Positions 17,271-27,829 of a stretch of DNA of 64,000 nucleotides are shown here, one piece after another; the stretch's first letter is position 1; every line of letters starts with the position of its first letter. Source of the stretch: Cryptosporangium minutisporangium (GTDB lineage: Bacteria; Actinomycetota; Actinomycetes; Mycobacteriales; Cryptosporangiaceae); NCBI RefSeq assembly GCF_039536245.1, contig NZ_BAAAYN010000066.1, positions 28,400 through 92,399 of the forward strand, in the 5' to 3' direction. The notes beneath the pieces were generated by a model, which saw only the letters and a list, made by a program, of their open reading frames with translations, searched no databases and had not been told where the DNA came from. A program made the position numbers and the translations under genes.

Positions 17271-20200
17271 TTAGCTGGTCGCGGACTCACCCGTGACCGG
17301 CATCGCGCCGTTCGCGTTGAACGTCACGGTCGGCTTGCCGCGGAAGTGCCAGGTTCCCTTGCTCGGCCGGTACACGGCGTAGTCGGACGCGCCGTCACCG
17401 TCGAAGTCACCGGCGAGCGGGATGTCGCCGGAAGCGCCGTACTGGACGTTCGCGCCCCCGTGCAGGTACCAGGTGCCGTTCGACGGACGGAACACCATGC
17501 GGTCGGCATCGCCGTCGCCGTTCCAGTCACCCCGGACCGGGATGTCGCCACGCTGGCCGTACTTGACGCTGGCTGCGCCCCGCACGTACCAGGTGCCGTT
17601 GGACGGACGGAACACGGCGATCTCGTCCGTGCCGTCACCGTTGTAGTCGGCGGCGGCCGGAACGTCACCCACGGTGCCGTGCTGCACACCGGCAGCCGGT
17701 CCGCCCTGGTAGTACCAGGTGCCGTTCGACGGGCGGAAGACCGCGATGTCGGCCTGGCCATCGCCGGTGAAGTCACCCGACACCGGGATGTCCGTGGAGC
17801 GACCGAACGCGACCGACGGCCCGTCCTCGATCATCCAGGTGTTGCCCCGGACGACGGTCTTGTCGAACTCCGGGTCCTCGTCGAAGTTGCCGACGACGAA
17901 CCGGTCGCCCGTCTGACCGAAGTTGTCCGAGCCGCCCTGCCAGGCGAAGACGCCGTTGCGGTAGGTCGCGATGTCCGTCCGCCCGCTGGCGTCGTAGTCA
18001 CCCCACGCGACGTCGGTCGGCTCCGGCTCTTCGCCCTCGTCGACCGTCAGCGTCGCGATCCGCGAGTACTCGAAGTTGCCGGCCGCGTCGGTGATCCGCA
18101 CCTGGTAGAAGGTGTTGTCGTCAGCGCCGGTCACGTTCGACCGGGTGTACGACGCACTGGTCGCACCCGGGATGTTGCTGAACGAGTTCTCCGCACCCGT
18201 GGTGCTGCGCTGCCACTGGTAGCTCAGCGGCGGGCTGACCGGAGCGGTCGCCGACACGCTGAACGTGACGTCGTCGCCCTCGTCAGCGGTCTGGTCCTGC
18301 GGCTGGGTGTTGATCACCGGGCCGCCGGTGACCTCGAGCGTCACCGCGTTGGTCGTGACCGTTCCCAGCGTGTTGGTGAGAATGGCCCGGAACTGGGTGT
18401 TGTTCAGCGCCTGCGGCGCGTCGACCACGGTGAGCGTCGACGACGACGCGCCGGTCACCACCGTGAGGTTCGACCCCGACACGTTCGCCCAGCTGCCGTT
18501 CGCCGAAGCGCGGGTCTGCCACTGCACGGTCGGGTTCGGCGTACCCGTGAAGGCCACGGTGAACGTGGTGTTGTCCGCCCCGGTGAAGACCCGCTCGCTC
18601 AGCGGCTGCGTGGTGATCGTCGGGAAGTTCGTGATCGCCAACGTGGCCGGCGACGTCATCGCCGTCCCGGCGACGTTCGTACCCACGGCACGGTACTGCG
18701 TCCCGTGCTGGGCAGCGCTGACGTTGAGCACCGTGAGCGTCGAATCGGTGCTGGTGGTGAGCACCTGGTTCAGCGTTCCGGGTCCGGTGGCGACCGTTGC
18801 CCAGTCCGAGGCGCCCGGCGCCCGGCTTTCCCACCGGATGGTCACCGGCGCGGTGCCGGTGAAGTCAGCGTCGAACGTCTGCGAGTTGCCGACTGCGACG
18901 GTGCCACCGCCACCCACTAGCACCGTGAGCGGGTTGAACACCGGGGCTACCGGCGGCACGACCTGCGCGAGGCGCCAGCTGGCGACGTCGTACCGGGTCT
19001 CCCCGACGACGGTCCGGGTGGTGCCCGCACCGACGACTGCGCCGCCCGCCGTGAACGTGATCGGCTCGGCGCTCACGCTTCCGGCATAACCGAAGTCGAT
19101 CCCGCGGAGACGAACCGTGCCGCCCGCGCCGAACGTGGTGTCCGGAGAGCCGCCCAGGTAGAACCGGAAAATTTCGCCGCTGCCGCCGCAGTCGTTCGTC
19201 AGCCAGTACCGCGAGCTGTTCGACGCGAGTTCCGGCTGGCCCGACGAGCAGTTGCTCTGCAACGTGGTCGGCGAGATGCCGCCGCCACCCCAGTTCTCGT
19301 CGATCGTGCCATTGGCGTTGACCCGGGCGAGGAAGAGGCTCGTACCGGCCCGGCCGGAGATCACGACCTTGCCGGCAGAGTCTGCGGCTTCGATCGCGTC
19401 GCCGAGCGCCTCGTTCGTCCAGGAGCGACCGCCGGTCTCGAAGGCGGTCTCCAACGCGGTGGACTGACCGACCGGGTTCCCGCCGGTGCCACCGAACGTG
19501 GTGAGTGGCGTGCCGGCGGTCTCGGGGCCGCCAGTGGTGCCCGCCACGGCGAACACGACCGACTGGCTGTCCGCGCCCGCCGAACCGGCGATCTGCGCCG
19601 TTCCGACGATGTTGTTGGAGGTGGCCAGGACCGCGATGCCACCGATCGACAGGGCGCCGGTGCCGAGCCCGGTCGGCAGGGTGGCGATACCACCCGTGCC
19701 GAAGGTGTCGAACGCACCGGCCGAGGTCACCCGCATGATCCGGGCATCCCGATCGCCGGCGGTGCTGACCGCCTGAGTGGCGATCACCAGGCTGGTGCCG
19801 CTCATCTCGACGTCGACCACGGTGAAGCCGGCTTCGTAGCTGGCTCCGAGGCCCGACGCGCGGGTGGCGACGCCGAGGGTGCCGAAGCCGCCCACCGCGG
19901 CTCCCGCAGCGTCCAGCGCGGCGATGATGACGTTCGTGCCACTGCGGCCGACGACGTAAAGCCGACCGCCGCCGTTCGAGTCGTAGACCAGGTGCGACAC
20001 GGTCGTATTGGCCGGCAGGTTGGCGACCGTCACCGCGCCGTTGGTGCCCCAGGCGGTGTCTCGGTCGCCAGCCGCGGTGAACCGGGTCAGCGTGACCGGT
20101 CGTGGGTCGACCCCACCCTGCCGCTGCCCTAGGACGTAACGCTCGTCACCGGCGAGACCTCCCGCTTCGAATGCGACCGCATCGATGCCGAGGACGTCGG

Positions 20201-20369
20201 TGTAACCGCCGAGTGCCGTCCGGTCCGCGCCCCCGTATGTCGGATCGGCGATGTAGTCGACAGCTCCTGCGGGTGGACTGGCAAGCATCGCAGCAACGGT
20301 GCCAACTGTGGCAGCGGCCGCGACCGCGGGTGCTCGCCATCGGGACGCACGACGTGCGTGTACCCCCAT
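17271..20369 (-). CDS. Large secreted protein: delta-60-type repeats, Ig-like domains, VCBS/FG-GAP repeats
   Basis: A 1032-residue exported protein. The signal peptide has an Ala-rich core ending near PPAGA (about residue 37). Residues ~40-470 hold repeats with an FGTGG-like close (GAFDTFGTGG, GGSPDTTFGAGG), as in delta-60 repeat proteins. Residues ~480-780 form three or four Ig-like beta domains. The C-terminal ~230 residues are five VCBS/FG-GAP propeller blades carrying FRPSNGTWY and GDWNGDGDAD-type calcium-binding loops. It is probably extracellular, binding sugar or matrix. Start chosen for GGGGGG eight bases upstream. It interrupts the usual rsmA-ispE adjacency. Confidence 0.8.
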   Translation of the reverse strand: MGVHARRASRWRAPAVAAAATVGTVAAMLASPPAGAVDYIADPTYGGADRTALGGYTDVLGIDAVAFEAGGLAGDERYVLGQRQGGVDPRPVTLTRFTAAGDRDTAWGTNGAVTVANLPANTTVSHLVYDSNGGGRLYVVGRSGTNVIIAALDAAGAAVGGFGTLGVATRASGLGASYEAGFTVVDVEMSGTSLVIATQAVSTAGDRDARIMRVTSAGAFDTFGTGGIATLPTGLGTGALSIGGIAVLATSNNIVGTAQIAGSAGADSQSVVFAVAGTTGGPETAGTPLTTFGGTGGNPVGQSTALETAFETGGRSWTNEALGDAIEAADSAGKVVISGRAGTSLFLARVNANGTIDENWGGGGISPTTLQSNCSSGQPELASNSSRYWLTNDCGGSGEIFRFYLGGSPDTTFGAGGTVRLRGIDFGYAGSVSAEPITFTAGGAVVGAGTTRTVVGETRYDVASWRLAQVVPPVAPVFNPLTVLVGGGGTVAVGNSQTFDADFTGTAPVTIRWESRAPGASDWATVATGPGTLNQVLTTSTDSTLTVLNVSAAQHGTQYRAVGTNVAGTAMTSPATLAITNFPTITTQPLSERVFTGADNTTFTVAFTGTPNPTVQWQTRASANGSWANVSGSNLTVVTGASSSTLTVVDAPQALNNTQFRAILTNTLGTVTTNAVTLEVTGGPVINTQPQDQTADEGDDVTFSVSATAPVSPPLSYQWQRSTTGAENSFSNIPGATSASYTRSNVTGADDNTFYQVRITDAAGNFEYSRIATLTVDEGEEPEPTDVAWGDYDASGRTDIATYRNGVFAWQGGSDNFGQTGDRFVVGNFDEDPEFDKTVVRGNTWMIEDGPSVAFGRSTDIPVSGDFTGDGQADIAVFRPSNGTWYYQGGPAAGVQHGTVGDVPAAADYNGDGTDEIAVFRPSNGTWYVRGAASVKYGQRGDIPVRGDWNGDGDADRMVFRPSNGTWYLHGGANVQYGASGDIPLAGDFDGDGASDYAVYRPSKGTWHFRGKPTVTFNANGAMPVTGESATS

Positions 20370-20657
20370 GCTGTTTCCCCCCAAGGTCGTGTAACCCCCC
20401 TCCCGACGATGATCGGGAGTTCTCGTCGCACGCTAGCACTATCCGGACATAAGTGACTTATAGGATTCTCACGCCACGCATATCCGTCTACCGGAGAGCC
20501 GCGAGCCGACGCGAATGACCTCTGCGCGCCTTGGAGAGCGTCGTTAATCCAGATCAACGCCGTTTACACGACGTCCACAGTGCGACCCCTGAGAGGCGTT
20601 GCACGATTGCGTCTGCTGGAGGGGAGAAAAGTGTGCAGCGCCCGGCGGCGACGCGAC

Positions 20658-21584
20658 TCAGCGCGCGGCGGCGATCCGGGTAAAGGTCGCGACGTCGATC
20701 GTCTCGCCGCGCGCGGTCGGATCCACCCCGGCGGCCCGCAAAGCCGCCTCCGCGCGCACCGCTCCCCCGGCCCAACCGGCCAGCGCCGCCCGCAGTGTCT
20801 TGCGCCGCTGCGCGAACGCCGCGTCGACCACAGCGAACGTGTCCTTGCGCGACGCACCGACCGGCGGATCGCGCCGTTCCAGCCGGACCAGCCCGGAATC
20901 CACATTGGGAACGGGCCAGAACACGGCCCGCGGCACGGCGCCGGCCTTGGTTACCGCGCAGTACCACGCTGCCTTCGCGCTCGGGACACCGTAGGTCCGC
21001 GAGCCGGGCGGGGCAGCCAGCCGGTCGGCGACCTCGGCCTGCACCATCACCAGCCCGGTGCGCAGCGTCGGCACGGTCTCCAGGAGGTGCAGGACGACCG
21101 GCACGGCCACGTTGTAGGGCAGGTTGGCCACGAGCGCGGTGGGCCCGTCGACGCCACGCGCCCCCTCGGCCGCCGACCCGGCCGGAACCGTCGCCGGACG
21201 GCTGCCGACGACACGCCGAGCGGCGTCGGCCAGCTCCTCGCACGACACCGTCATCGCATCGGCGGTCAGTACTTCCAGGTGCGCTGCCCGCGACGCCAGC
21301 CGCTCGGCGACGGTGCCCGGTAGCGCGCCGGCCAGCACCGGATCGATCTCCACCGCCACCACCCCGGCGGCGGCTCCCAGCAGGCCGAGCGTCAACGACC
21401 CGAGTCCTGGGCCGACCTCCAGCACCACGTCGTCCGGGCCGACTCCGGCGGTGCGGACGATGCGCCGGATCGTGTTCGGATCGTGCAGGAAGTTCTGGCC
21501 GAGCGTCTTGGTCGGACGCACACCGAGCCGCGAGGCCAGCGCACGAACCTCCGCCGGCCCGAGCAACCCGTCATCGCTGGACAC
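20658..21584 (-). CDS. rsmA: 16S rRNA (adenine1518-N6/adenine1519-N6)-dimethyltransferase
   Basis: A 308-residue KsgA/RsmA. Motif [15 protein letters not shown] binds [12 protein letters not shown] is the catalytic NLPY motif, and [17 protein letters not shown] is the N-terminal signature. It dimethylates two adjacent adenines at the 3' end of 16S rRNA; its loss gives kasugamycin resistance. The GTG at 21584 yields the normal length. It lies downstream of rpfB on the same strand, the conserved actinobacterial order. Confidence 0.94.
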   Translation of the reverse strand: MSSDDGLLGPAEVRALASRLGVRPTKTLGQNFLHDPNTIRRIVRTAGVGPDDVVLEVGPGLGSLTLGLLGAAAGVVAVEIDPVLAGALPGTVAERLASRAAHLEVLTADAMTVSCEELADAARRVVGSRPATVPAGSAAEGARGVDGPTALVANLPYNVAVPVVLHLLETVPTLRTGLVMVQAEVADRLAAPPGSRTYGVPSAKAAWYCAVTKAGAVPRAVFWPVPNVDSGLVRLERRDPPVGASRKDTFAVVDAAFAQRRKTLRAALAGWAGGAVRAEAALRAAGVDPTARGETIDVATFTRIAAAR

Positions 21585-21601
21585 CCGAGGAACCCTACCT
21601 A

Positions 21602-21661
21602 CCGGCAGGCGCTGTGCGTTTCGGCGACCTATGGCCTGCCAAAACGCACAGCGCCTGCCGG
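21602..21661 (-). terminator. 20-bp perfect hairpin between rpfB and rsmA
   Basis: Arms at 21602-21621 and 21642-21661 are exactly complementary over 20 bp, with a 20-base loop. It begins 17 bases beyond the rpfB stop and ends 17 bases before rsmA. It is likely a terminator or an mRNA-stability element. Confidence 0.6.
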
Positions 21662-21678
21662 ATCGGAGGACGCGGGGC

Positions 21679-22779
21679 TCAGCTGAAGAGGCGCGAGCCG
21701 CAGACCGGCCACTGCCCGGCGCCGGCCGCGTTGTACAGCTTGATCGCGCGGTAGGTCTGCTCCGCAGGGCTCGCCTGGCTGGGCAGACCGGTGCCGCCCA
21801 CGCGCTGCCACGTCGAGACGCTGAACTGATAGAGCCCGTGGTAGGTGCCACCCGCGGAGACCACGGAAGCACGACCGCCGGACTCGCACTGCGCCAGCGC
21901 CGCCCAGTTCAGCCCGTTACCGCCGCTGGGGTACGCCTTGGTGCCCTTCGCGACCACGGTCGGCTTGGCGGCGGTCAGCACGGTCTTGGAGACCACCTGC
22001 TGCGTCGTGAGCTTGCCGTCCGTGTAGACGGACCGGACGACGCGGCGCTCCTTCCCGGAGCGTCCCTGAGTCACCACGCGCTTCTCGCCGGAGAACATGC
22101 TCGCGTCCTTACGCGTCGTTACCGGCGCCGCGATCGTCACGGTCTTGGTCGCGGTCTTCGTCGTGATCCGCTGCACCGTGACCTTCTGGCCGGTGGCCAG
22201 GATGGTGGCGACCGCCGGGATCGCCCGGTCGTCCACGTCGAGCGAGAGGCCCTGCTCGACGAGCAGCTCCTCCACGGTCGCCGCGTAGGTGGTGGGGGTG
22301 GTCGTCCGGCCGTCCGCCTTCAGACTCACCTGCTTCTGCGTGCGGACGCTGAGCGCCGCGCCGTCGAGCGGCAGGCGCGAGCGGCGGGACGCGGAGAGCT
22401 TGATGTCACGGCGGCCCATGCTGAGCTCGTCGAGCGCCTCCTCGACGGTCGGCGCGGTGACCCAGACTTCCTGCGTCGTGCCGTCGACCGTGACCTTCAA
22501 TTTCCGGGCCCGGTCGACCTCGATCGTGTCCCCGCGACGGACCTCGGCATCAACGGCGGGGATCACTTCGTCGCGGTCACTGAGTTCGACCCCTGCGGAA
22601 GCCAGCACACCCCGGACGTCGTCCGCGTGGGTGTGGACCGTTCGCTGTTCTCCGTCGACACGGAGGGTCACCGCACGATCAGTGGCTACCCAGGCACCTC
22701 CTCCCGCGAGTAACGCCGCGACAGAGGCGATCTTGATTCCGGTAGCGACTTTGGACGTGCGCGGCGAGCGTTGAAACAC
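21679..22779 (-). CDS. rpfB: Resuscitation-promoting factor, RpfB-type
   Basis: A 366-residue secreted muralytic protein. The N-terminal hydrophobic segment [16 protein letters not shown] is a signal or anchor. Three DUF348 repeats cover about residues 35-200, with the recurring pattern D..TV.....A.TVEE.L. A G5 domain covers ~205-280. The C-terminal ~80 residues are the transglycosylase-like Rpf domain: [12 protein letters not shown] with the catalytic Glu, then [15 protein letters not shown] and paired Cys. It cleaves peptidoglycan and revives dormant cells. GTG start with GGAG. Domain order matches Mycobacterium RpfB, as does the location before rsmA. Confidence 0.93.
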   Translation of the reverse strand: MFQRSPRTSKVATGIKIASVAALLAGGGAWVATDRAVTLRVDGEQRTVHTHADDVRGVLASAGVELSDRDEVIPAVDAEVRRGDTIEVDRARKLKVTVDGTTQEVWVTAPTVEEALDELSMGRRDIKLSASRRSRLPLDGAALSVRTQKQVSLKADGRTTTPTTYAATVEELLVEQGLSLDVDDRAIPAVATILATGQKVTVQRITTKTATKTVTIAAPVTTRKDASMFSGEKRVVTQGRSGKERRVVRSVYTDGKLTTQQVVSKTVLTAAKPTVVAKGTKAYPSGGNGLNWAALAQCESGGRASVVSAGGTYHGLYQFSVSTWQRVGGTGLPSQASPAEQTYRAIKLYNAAGAGQWPVCGSRLFS

Positions 22780-23021
22780 CCGACTCCAGACCTCAACGGA
22801 CCCGGGCAGGACGGTGATTCGTCGTGCTGTCCATCCCGGCTGCGTGGGTCGCTAGATGCTCCCTGGCGACCCGACGGGCCACCGTACGTGCCCGTTCGCC
22901 ACGCTGCCACCCGACCATCTCGGCACGTTCGGGACATCCAGGCCCCACAGCATCCGATTTGTAGCGCGCTCCGACGCCGGTTTCGTGGACTTCCTCACGC
23001 CCGCCGAGCCGCGCCGGACCG

Positions 23022-23843
23022 CTATCCCCAGGGCCCGAAGACGCGTTCCCCGGTGGCCCAGAGCGCGGCGGACAACTCGTCGATGTCGTCGCCACGGACC
23101 TCGGCCAACGCCCGCACGATCAGTGGAATCAAGTACGGAGCGTTAGGACGTCCGCGATACGGCATCGGCGTCAGGAACGGACCGTCGGTCTCCACCAGCA
23201 GGAGGTCCCGTGGCGCCACCGCAGCGGCGTCCCGCAGGTTCTGCGCGTTCTTGAACGTCAACGTGCCGGCGAAGCTCATCACGTACCCGGCGTCGGCACA
23301 GCGGCGGGCCATCGCCTCGTCGCCCGAGTAGCAGTGGAAAACGACCTTCTCCGGCGCTCCTTCCGAGGAGAGCACTCGGAAAACGTCCTCGTGGGCGTCC
23401 CGGTCGTGGATCACCAGCGCCTTGCCGGACCGCTTCGCGATCGCGATGTGTGCCCGGAACGACTCCTCCTGCGCCGCTATCCCCTCCGGACCGGTCCGGT
23501 AGAAGTCCAGGCCGGTCTCCCCGATGCCACGAACCTCGGGCCGCGACGCCAGCTTCTCGATCTCCGCGAGAGCGCCGTCGAGGTCCTCCAACGCGGGCAC
23601 GTCGTTGGGGTGGATCGCCACCGTGGCGGCCACCCCCGGATGCGCGGCCGCGAGGTCGGCGGCCCAGGTCGAGGACGGTACGTCGCACCCCACCTGGACG
23701 ACCCGGGTGACGCCCACCGCCGCGGCCCTGGCGAGGGCCGCGGCGGGGTCACCACCCTGGACGTCGAGGTGGGTGTGGCTGTCGAGCACCGGAACCGCGA
23801 GCGGCTCGGGATCGGGAGGCGCTTCCCCCGAACGACCGCTCAC
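23022..23843 (-). CDS. TatD-family metal-dependent hydrolase / DNase
   Basis: A 273-residue TIM-barrel hydrolase. Metal ligands are visible in [31 protein letters not shown] and ETDGPFLTP. TatD enzymes act as 3'-5' exonucleases or on other phosphoesters; the exact substrate is not set by sequence. The start overlaps the metG stop by four bases, so the two are co-translated, as in most actinobacteria. Confidence 0.93.
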   Translation of the reverse strand: MSGRSGEAPPDPEPLAVPVLDSHTHLDVQGGDPAAALARAAAVGVTRVVQVGCDVPSSTWAADLAAAHPGVAATVAIHPNDVPALEDLDGALAEIEKLASRPEVRGIGETGLDFYRTGPEGIAAQEESFRAHIAIAKRSGKALVIHDRDAHEDVFRVLSSEGAPEKVVFHCYSGDEAMARRCADAGYVMSFAGTLTFKNAQNLRDAAAVAPRDLLLVETDGPFLTPMPYRGRPNAPYLIPLIVRALAEVRGDDIDELSAALWATGERVFGPWG

Positions 23844-25630
23844 GAATCCCCCAGCCGCGCCAACTCTTCCTCCACGATCGACTCGTCGAGCTTCTTGAAC
23901 ACCGGCTTCGGGGGCGCGAGCGGACGCCCGACCTCGATCGGCCGGGACACCCAGCGGGCGGACGCGGCCGCGTAGTCGCCACTGATCACCGGGTAGTCCG
24001 GTCCGCCCTCCTCGGAAACCTCGCGGACCTCAGGCGAACCCGACCAGACGCCGGTCTCACCGAGCAGCTCGTGCACCTTCTGGGCGGAGTGCGGCAGGAA
24101 CGGCGTCAGCAGGGCCTTGCAGTCGTCGACGACCTGGAGTGCGGTGTACAGGACCGTGTCCCGACGCTCGTGGGTAGAAGGATCCTTCAACGTCCACGGC
24201 GCCTGGTCGGAGAGGTACTTGTTCGCGTCGCCGACCACCCGCATCGCCTCGCCGATCGCCGCCTTGAACCGGGACCGCTCGAGCAGCGCTCCCACCGACG
24301 CGAACGCAGCCTTCGACGAGTCGAGCAGCGCAGCGTCGGCCTCGGTGAGCGTCCCGGGGGTGGGCACCGCACCGACGTTCTTGGCCGCCAGCGAGATCGA
24401 CCGGTTGACCAGGTTGCCCCAGCCGGCGACCAGCTCGTCGTTGTTGCGGCGCCGGAACTCCGTCCAGGTGAAGTCCGTGTCCTGGTTCTCCGGACCGGCC
24501 GCCGCGATGAAGTACCGCAGCGCGTCGGCGTCGTACCGGGACAGGAAGTCGTTGACGTAGATGACCACCCGCCGGGACGAGGAGAACTTCTTGCCCTCCA
24601 TCGTGAGGAACTCGCTGGAGACCACCTCGGTCGGCAGCTCCAGCGTCCCGAACTCGCCCGGCGAACCACCGCGCGACCCACGACCGTCGTAACCGAGCAG
24701 CTCCGCCGGCCAGATCTGGGAGTGGAACGTGATGTTGTCCTTGCCCATGAAGTAGAACGAGGACGCCTCGGGGTTGCACCACCAAGACTTCCACGCGTCC
24801 GGCTCCCCCGAGCGGCGCGCCCACTCGACCGACGCCGAGAGGTACCCGATCACCGCGTCGAACCAGACGTAGAGCCGCTTGCTGGGGTTGTTCTCCCAAC
24901 CGGGCAGCGGCACCGGCACGCCCCAGTCGATGTCCCGCGTCATCGCCCGCGGCTTGATGTCGTCGAGCAGGTTCAGCGAGAACTTGAGGACGTTCGGCCG
25001 CCAGTCGGTGCGGGTCTGCAACCAGGACCCGAGCGCCTCGGCCAGCGCCGGCAGGTCCAGGAAGAAGTGCTCGGTCTCGACGAACTGCGGCGTCTCCCCG
25101 TTGATCTTCGAGCGCGGGTCGATCAGGTCGGTGGGGTCGAGCTGGTTGCCGCAGTTGTCGCACTGGTCGCCGCGGGCGCTCGGGTAGCCGCAGATCGGGC
25201 AGGTGCCCTCGATGAAGCGGTCGGGCAGCGTCCGGCCGGTCGACGGGCTGATCGCGCCCTTCGTTGCTTTGGGGATCAGGTACCCGTTGCGGTGCAGGGT
25301 CTTGAACAGCTCCTGGGCCACCGCGTAGTGGTTGCGCGTCGTGGTCCGGGTGAACAGGTCGTAGGAGAGCCCGAGTCCGGTCAGGTCGTCCACGATCACC
25401 CGGTTGTAGCGGTCGGCGAGCTCGCGCGGCGACACGCCCTCCTGCTCGGCCTGCACCAGGATCGGCGTCCCATGCTCGTCCGTCCCGGAGACCATCAGGA
25501 CCTTGTTGCCCGCCATGCGCTGGTACCGGCTGAAGACGTCGGACGGGACGCCGAATCCGGAGACGTGGCCGATGTGCCGCGGACCGTTGGCATAGGGCCA
25601 CGCGACCGCGGTGAGGATGTGACGGGTCAT
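23840..25630 (-). CDS. metG: Methionyl-tRNA synthetase
   Basis: A 596-residue class I synthetase. HIGH motif at residues 19-22; the KMSKS loop is KKFSSSR, as is common in actinobacterial MetG. The zinc-knuckle pair CPICGYP and CDNCGN lies near residues 145-165, and the anticodon-binding helical domain follows residue ~400. No C-terminal EMAP-like dimerisation domain is present. ATG start. Head of the metG-tatD pair. Confidence 0.96.
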   Translation of the reverse strand: MTRHILTAVAWPYANGPRHIGHVSGFGVPSDVFSRYQRMAGNKVLMVSGTDEHGTPILVQAEQEGVSPRELADRYNRVIVDDLTGLGLSYDLFTRTTTRNHYAVAQELFKTLHRNGYLIPKATKGAISPSTGRTLPDRFIEGTCPICGYPSARGDQCDNCGNQLDPTDLIDPRSKINGETPQFVETEHFFLDLPALAEALGSWLQTRTDWRPNVLKFSLNLLDDIKPRAMTRDIDWGVPVPLPGWENNPSKRLYVWFDAVIGYLSASVEWARRSGEPDAWKSWWCNPEASSFYFMGKDNITFHSQIWPAELLGYDGRGSRGGSPGEFGTLELPTEVVSSEFLTMEGKKFSSSRRVVIYVNDFLSRYDADALRYFIAAAGPENQDTDFTWTEFRRRNNDELVAGWGNLVNRSISLAAKNVGAVPTPGTLTEADAALLDSSKAAFASVGALLERSRFKAAIGEAMRVVGDANKYLSDQAPWTLKDPSTHERRDTVLYTALQVVDDCKALLTPFLPHSAQKVHELLGETGVWSGSPEVREVSEEGGPDYPVISGDYAAASARWVSRPIEVGRPLAPPKPVFKKLDESIVEEELARLGDS

Positions 25631-25819
25631 GGGGACAAGCCTAGGCCCCGTCCGTCGATGGGCTCACCCTCGCCGGGCGCGCTCGGCGCACCCATGCGCC
25701 GGGCGCGTGCCTAGGCCGTCAGTGGGGAACCGTTTTCCCGCGCCGCGGGGTGCGCATGCGCCACGCCGACAAACGGAACTATCCGTCATAACGGGCGAGG
25801 TGCGCGCTCCAATGGATCC

Positions 25820-26941
25820 GTGGGCACCAGCAACGACACAACGACGGACATTCGGACGGCCGAGACGGCGTCGGCTCTGTCCACCGAGGTACCGACGTTC
25901 GCCGGTTCACCCTCGTCGGCCGCCGCCGACGAGCCGGTCCTGTTCGAGTGGGACGCTCCGGTCTCCGGCGCTCACCCGCCGGCTGCGAACGCGTCCCGCG
26001 CGGACCCCTCCGACACCGACGAACTCCTGGTGGACGAGGGACGAGCCGCGCCGCACGAGATGGAGGGCGCGGAGCCGCTCCCCCTGGACCTGCCCGACCC
26101 GGCGGCACCACCGGCGCGGCCCGACCCGGAGCCCTCGCTGGTGCTCTACCGATCCGCCCCGCGGACTGGCGCGGACCGCTGGGTGGACGCCGGGCTCGCG
26201 CTGCTGCTCCGGGACCGCGTCCGCGCCGACGGAACACGCACCGGCGGAGCCGCCGGGCAGCACTGGCCCGCTCGGCACAGCATCGCCGGGGTGTCCGGCC
26301 TACCCGGGAACGTCGGCGGCGTGCTCGGTGCGCATCGCCGGGCGGTCGGCGAGCGGGCCACCCAGCCCTCGATCCGCCGCGGGGCCGCACACGGGAGCCA
26401 GGAGACGACGCCCCCGGCACCTCCCGCCACCCCGAGCCATGCCGGTCTGCGCCACCCCGCGGCCGGACTCGTGCCTGCGCTGGCTCTCGGTCTGCTGGCG
26501 GCGTTCTTCGGCTGGGTGAGCGCGGCGCCATTCTGGCTGGCGAACGGGGTGGGAGCCGAGGGCACCGCGACCGTTACCCACTGTCGGCAGCAGGCGCTCG
26601 GCGACCGCTGCACCGGACGCTTCGTCGCTGACGACGGAACGTTCACCCGGATCGTCCGGCTCGCCGATCTGGATCCGTCCGACCGGGCGACCGGCAGCAC
26701 CGTCGATGCTCGGATGCTGCCGGGTGGGAACGTCGCTTACGCCGGGCCAGCCGCCGGTCTGCACCTGCGGTGGATGCTGGGCTTCCTCGGGGTGCTGGCG
26801 TGCGGTGTCGGCGTCGGTGCGGCCACCGGAGTGCAGCGGCTGCGCCGCGAGGGCCCCCGCAAGGTCGGTGTCCTCTGGGCGCTGTCGCTCGGTGGCCCCG
26901 CCGTCCTCGCGCTGATCACTCTGGTCGCCGCGCTCCTGTGA
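25820..26941 (+). CDS. Hypothetical membrane protein with disordered N-terminus
   Basis: A 373-residue protein. The first ~210 residues are Pro/Ala/Asp-rich and probably disordered. A hydrophobic helix follows at ~222-245, an extracytoplasmic domain with two cysteines at ~250-310, and two more helices near 315-335 and 350-372. The Cys pair in THCRQQALGDRCTG could form a disulfide. No family is recognised. It converges on rsmI (10 bases between stops). GTG start; the N-terminal boundary is uncertain. Confidence 0.55.
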   Translation: MGTSNDTTTDIRTAETASALSTEVPTFAGSPSSAAADEPVLFEWDAPVSGAHPPAANASRADPSDTDELLVDEGRAAPHEMEGAEPLPLDLPDPAAPPARPDPEPSLVLYRSAPRTGADRWVDAGLALLLRDRVRADGTRTGGAAGQHWPARHSIAGVSGLPGNVGGVLGAHRRAVGERATQPSIRRGAAHGSQETTPPAPPATPSHAGLRHPAAGLVPALALGLLAAFFGWVSAAPFWLANGVGAEGTATVTHCRQQALGDRCTGRFVADDGTFTRIVRLADLDPSDRATGSTVDARMLPGGNVAYAGPAAGLHLRWMLGFLGVLACGVGVGAATGVQRLRREGPRKVGVLWALSLGGPAVLALITLVAALL

Positions 26942-26951
26942 CCCGGCCGAA

Positions 26952-27809
26952 TCAGCTCTCGCTCCGCTTCGCCGCCTGCACCGCGTCGTAAACGACGCTG
27001 CGGGAGACGCCGACCGCGGTGGCGACCGCGCGCATCGCCTCCTTGCGCGGCACGCCGCCGGCCTCGGCGAGCGCCACCCGGCGGGCGAGTTCGGCGGCGT
27101 CGGGTGCGTCCTCGGCCCGGGGCGGCGGGGCCCCGGCGATCACGACCGTGATCTCGCCGAGCAGCCCGTCCTTCGCCCAGTCGGCGAGTTCGCCGAGCGT
27201 CCCCCGGCGGACCTCCTCGTGCGTCTTGGTCAACTCCCGGCAGACCGCGGCGTCCCGGTCGGCACCGAACGCCGCCACGGCGTCGGCGAGTGAGGACCCG
27301 ATGCGCTTGGGCGACTCGAAGAACACCATCGTGCGTGGTTCGCTCGCGAGCGCCGCGTACGTGCTCCGCCGCTTGCCCGGCTCCCGGGGCGGGAAGCCCT
27401 CGAAGCAGAACCGAGCGCTCGGCAGGCCGGACAGCGTGATCGCGGTGGTCACCGCCGACGGGCCGGGCAGGACGCTCACCGGGATGTCGGCCGCGATCGC
27501 CGCGGCGACCAGCCGGTACCCGGGATCCGAGACGCTGGGCATGCCGCCGTCCGTGACCAGCAGGACGGTGGCGCCGGCGACAGCCCGGTCCCGCAGGCCG
27601 TCGGTCTGCCGCTGCTCGGTGACGTCGTCGTAGCGGACGATCTGCCCGCCGACGGTCACTCCGAGGTCGGACGCGAGCCGCCGCGCCCGCCGAGTGTCCT
27701 CGGCCGCGATCACGTCCGCGGTCGCCAGCGCGTCCTTCAGCCGATCGGTCGCGTCACCCGGGTTACCCAACGGCACACCAGCGAGGACCACCCTGCCCTG
27801 AGCACTCAC
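26952..27809 (-). CDS. rsmI: 16S rRNA (cytidine1402-2'-O)-methyltransferase
   Basis: A 285-residue tetrapyrrole-methylase-fold enzyme. LAGVPLGNPGDATDRLKDAL opens the protein, then EDTRRARRLASDLG, GGMPSVSDPGYRLV and GPSAVTTAITLSG, and FFESPKRI; all are RsmI signatures. It 2'-O-methylates C1402 of 16S rRNA. The GTG at 27809 removes a long atypical N-terminal extension. Its C-terminal region contains KEAMRAVATAVGVSRSVVYD, an HTH-like helix pair common to the family. Confidence 0.93.
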   Translation of the reverse strand: MSAQGRVVLAGVPLGNPGDATDRLKDALATADVIAAEDTRRARRLASDLGVTVGGQIVRYDDVTEQRQTDGLRDRAVAGATVLLVTDGGMPSVSDPGYRLVAAAIAADIPVSVLPGPSAVTTAITLSGLPSARFCFEGFPPREPGKRRSTYAALASEPRTMVFFESPKRIGSSLADAVAAFGADRDAAVCRELTKTHEEVRRGTLGELADWAKDGLLGEITVVIAGAPPPRAEDAPDAAELARRVALAEAGGVPRKEAMRAVATAVGVSRSVVYDAVQAAKRSES

Positions 27810-27829
27810 CGCACAAGTATCCCGGTCGG

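Noticed and set aside
17346..18920. 524-codon plus-strand frame inside the VCBS/Ig repeat gene
   Set aside because: Arg/His/Val-rich shadow without motifs; the opposite strand has clear domain repeats.
21124..22713. 529-codon plus-strand frame opposite rsmA and rpfB
   Set aside because: Spans two well-supported conserved genes and has no recognisable motif.
22780..23021. c-di-AMP (ydaO-type) riboswitch before rpfB
   Set aside because: Such switches precede some rpf genes, but I could not see the aptamer's conserved segments in this 242-base leader.
24071..25714. 547-codon plus-strand frame opposite metG
   Set aside because: Shadow of a highly conserved synthetase gene.
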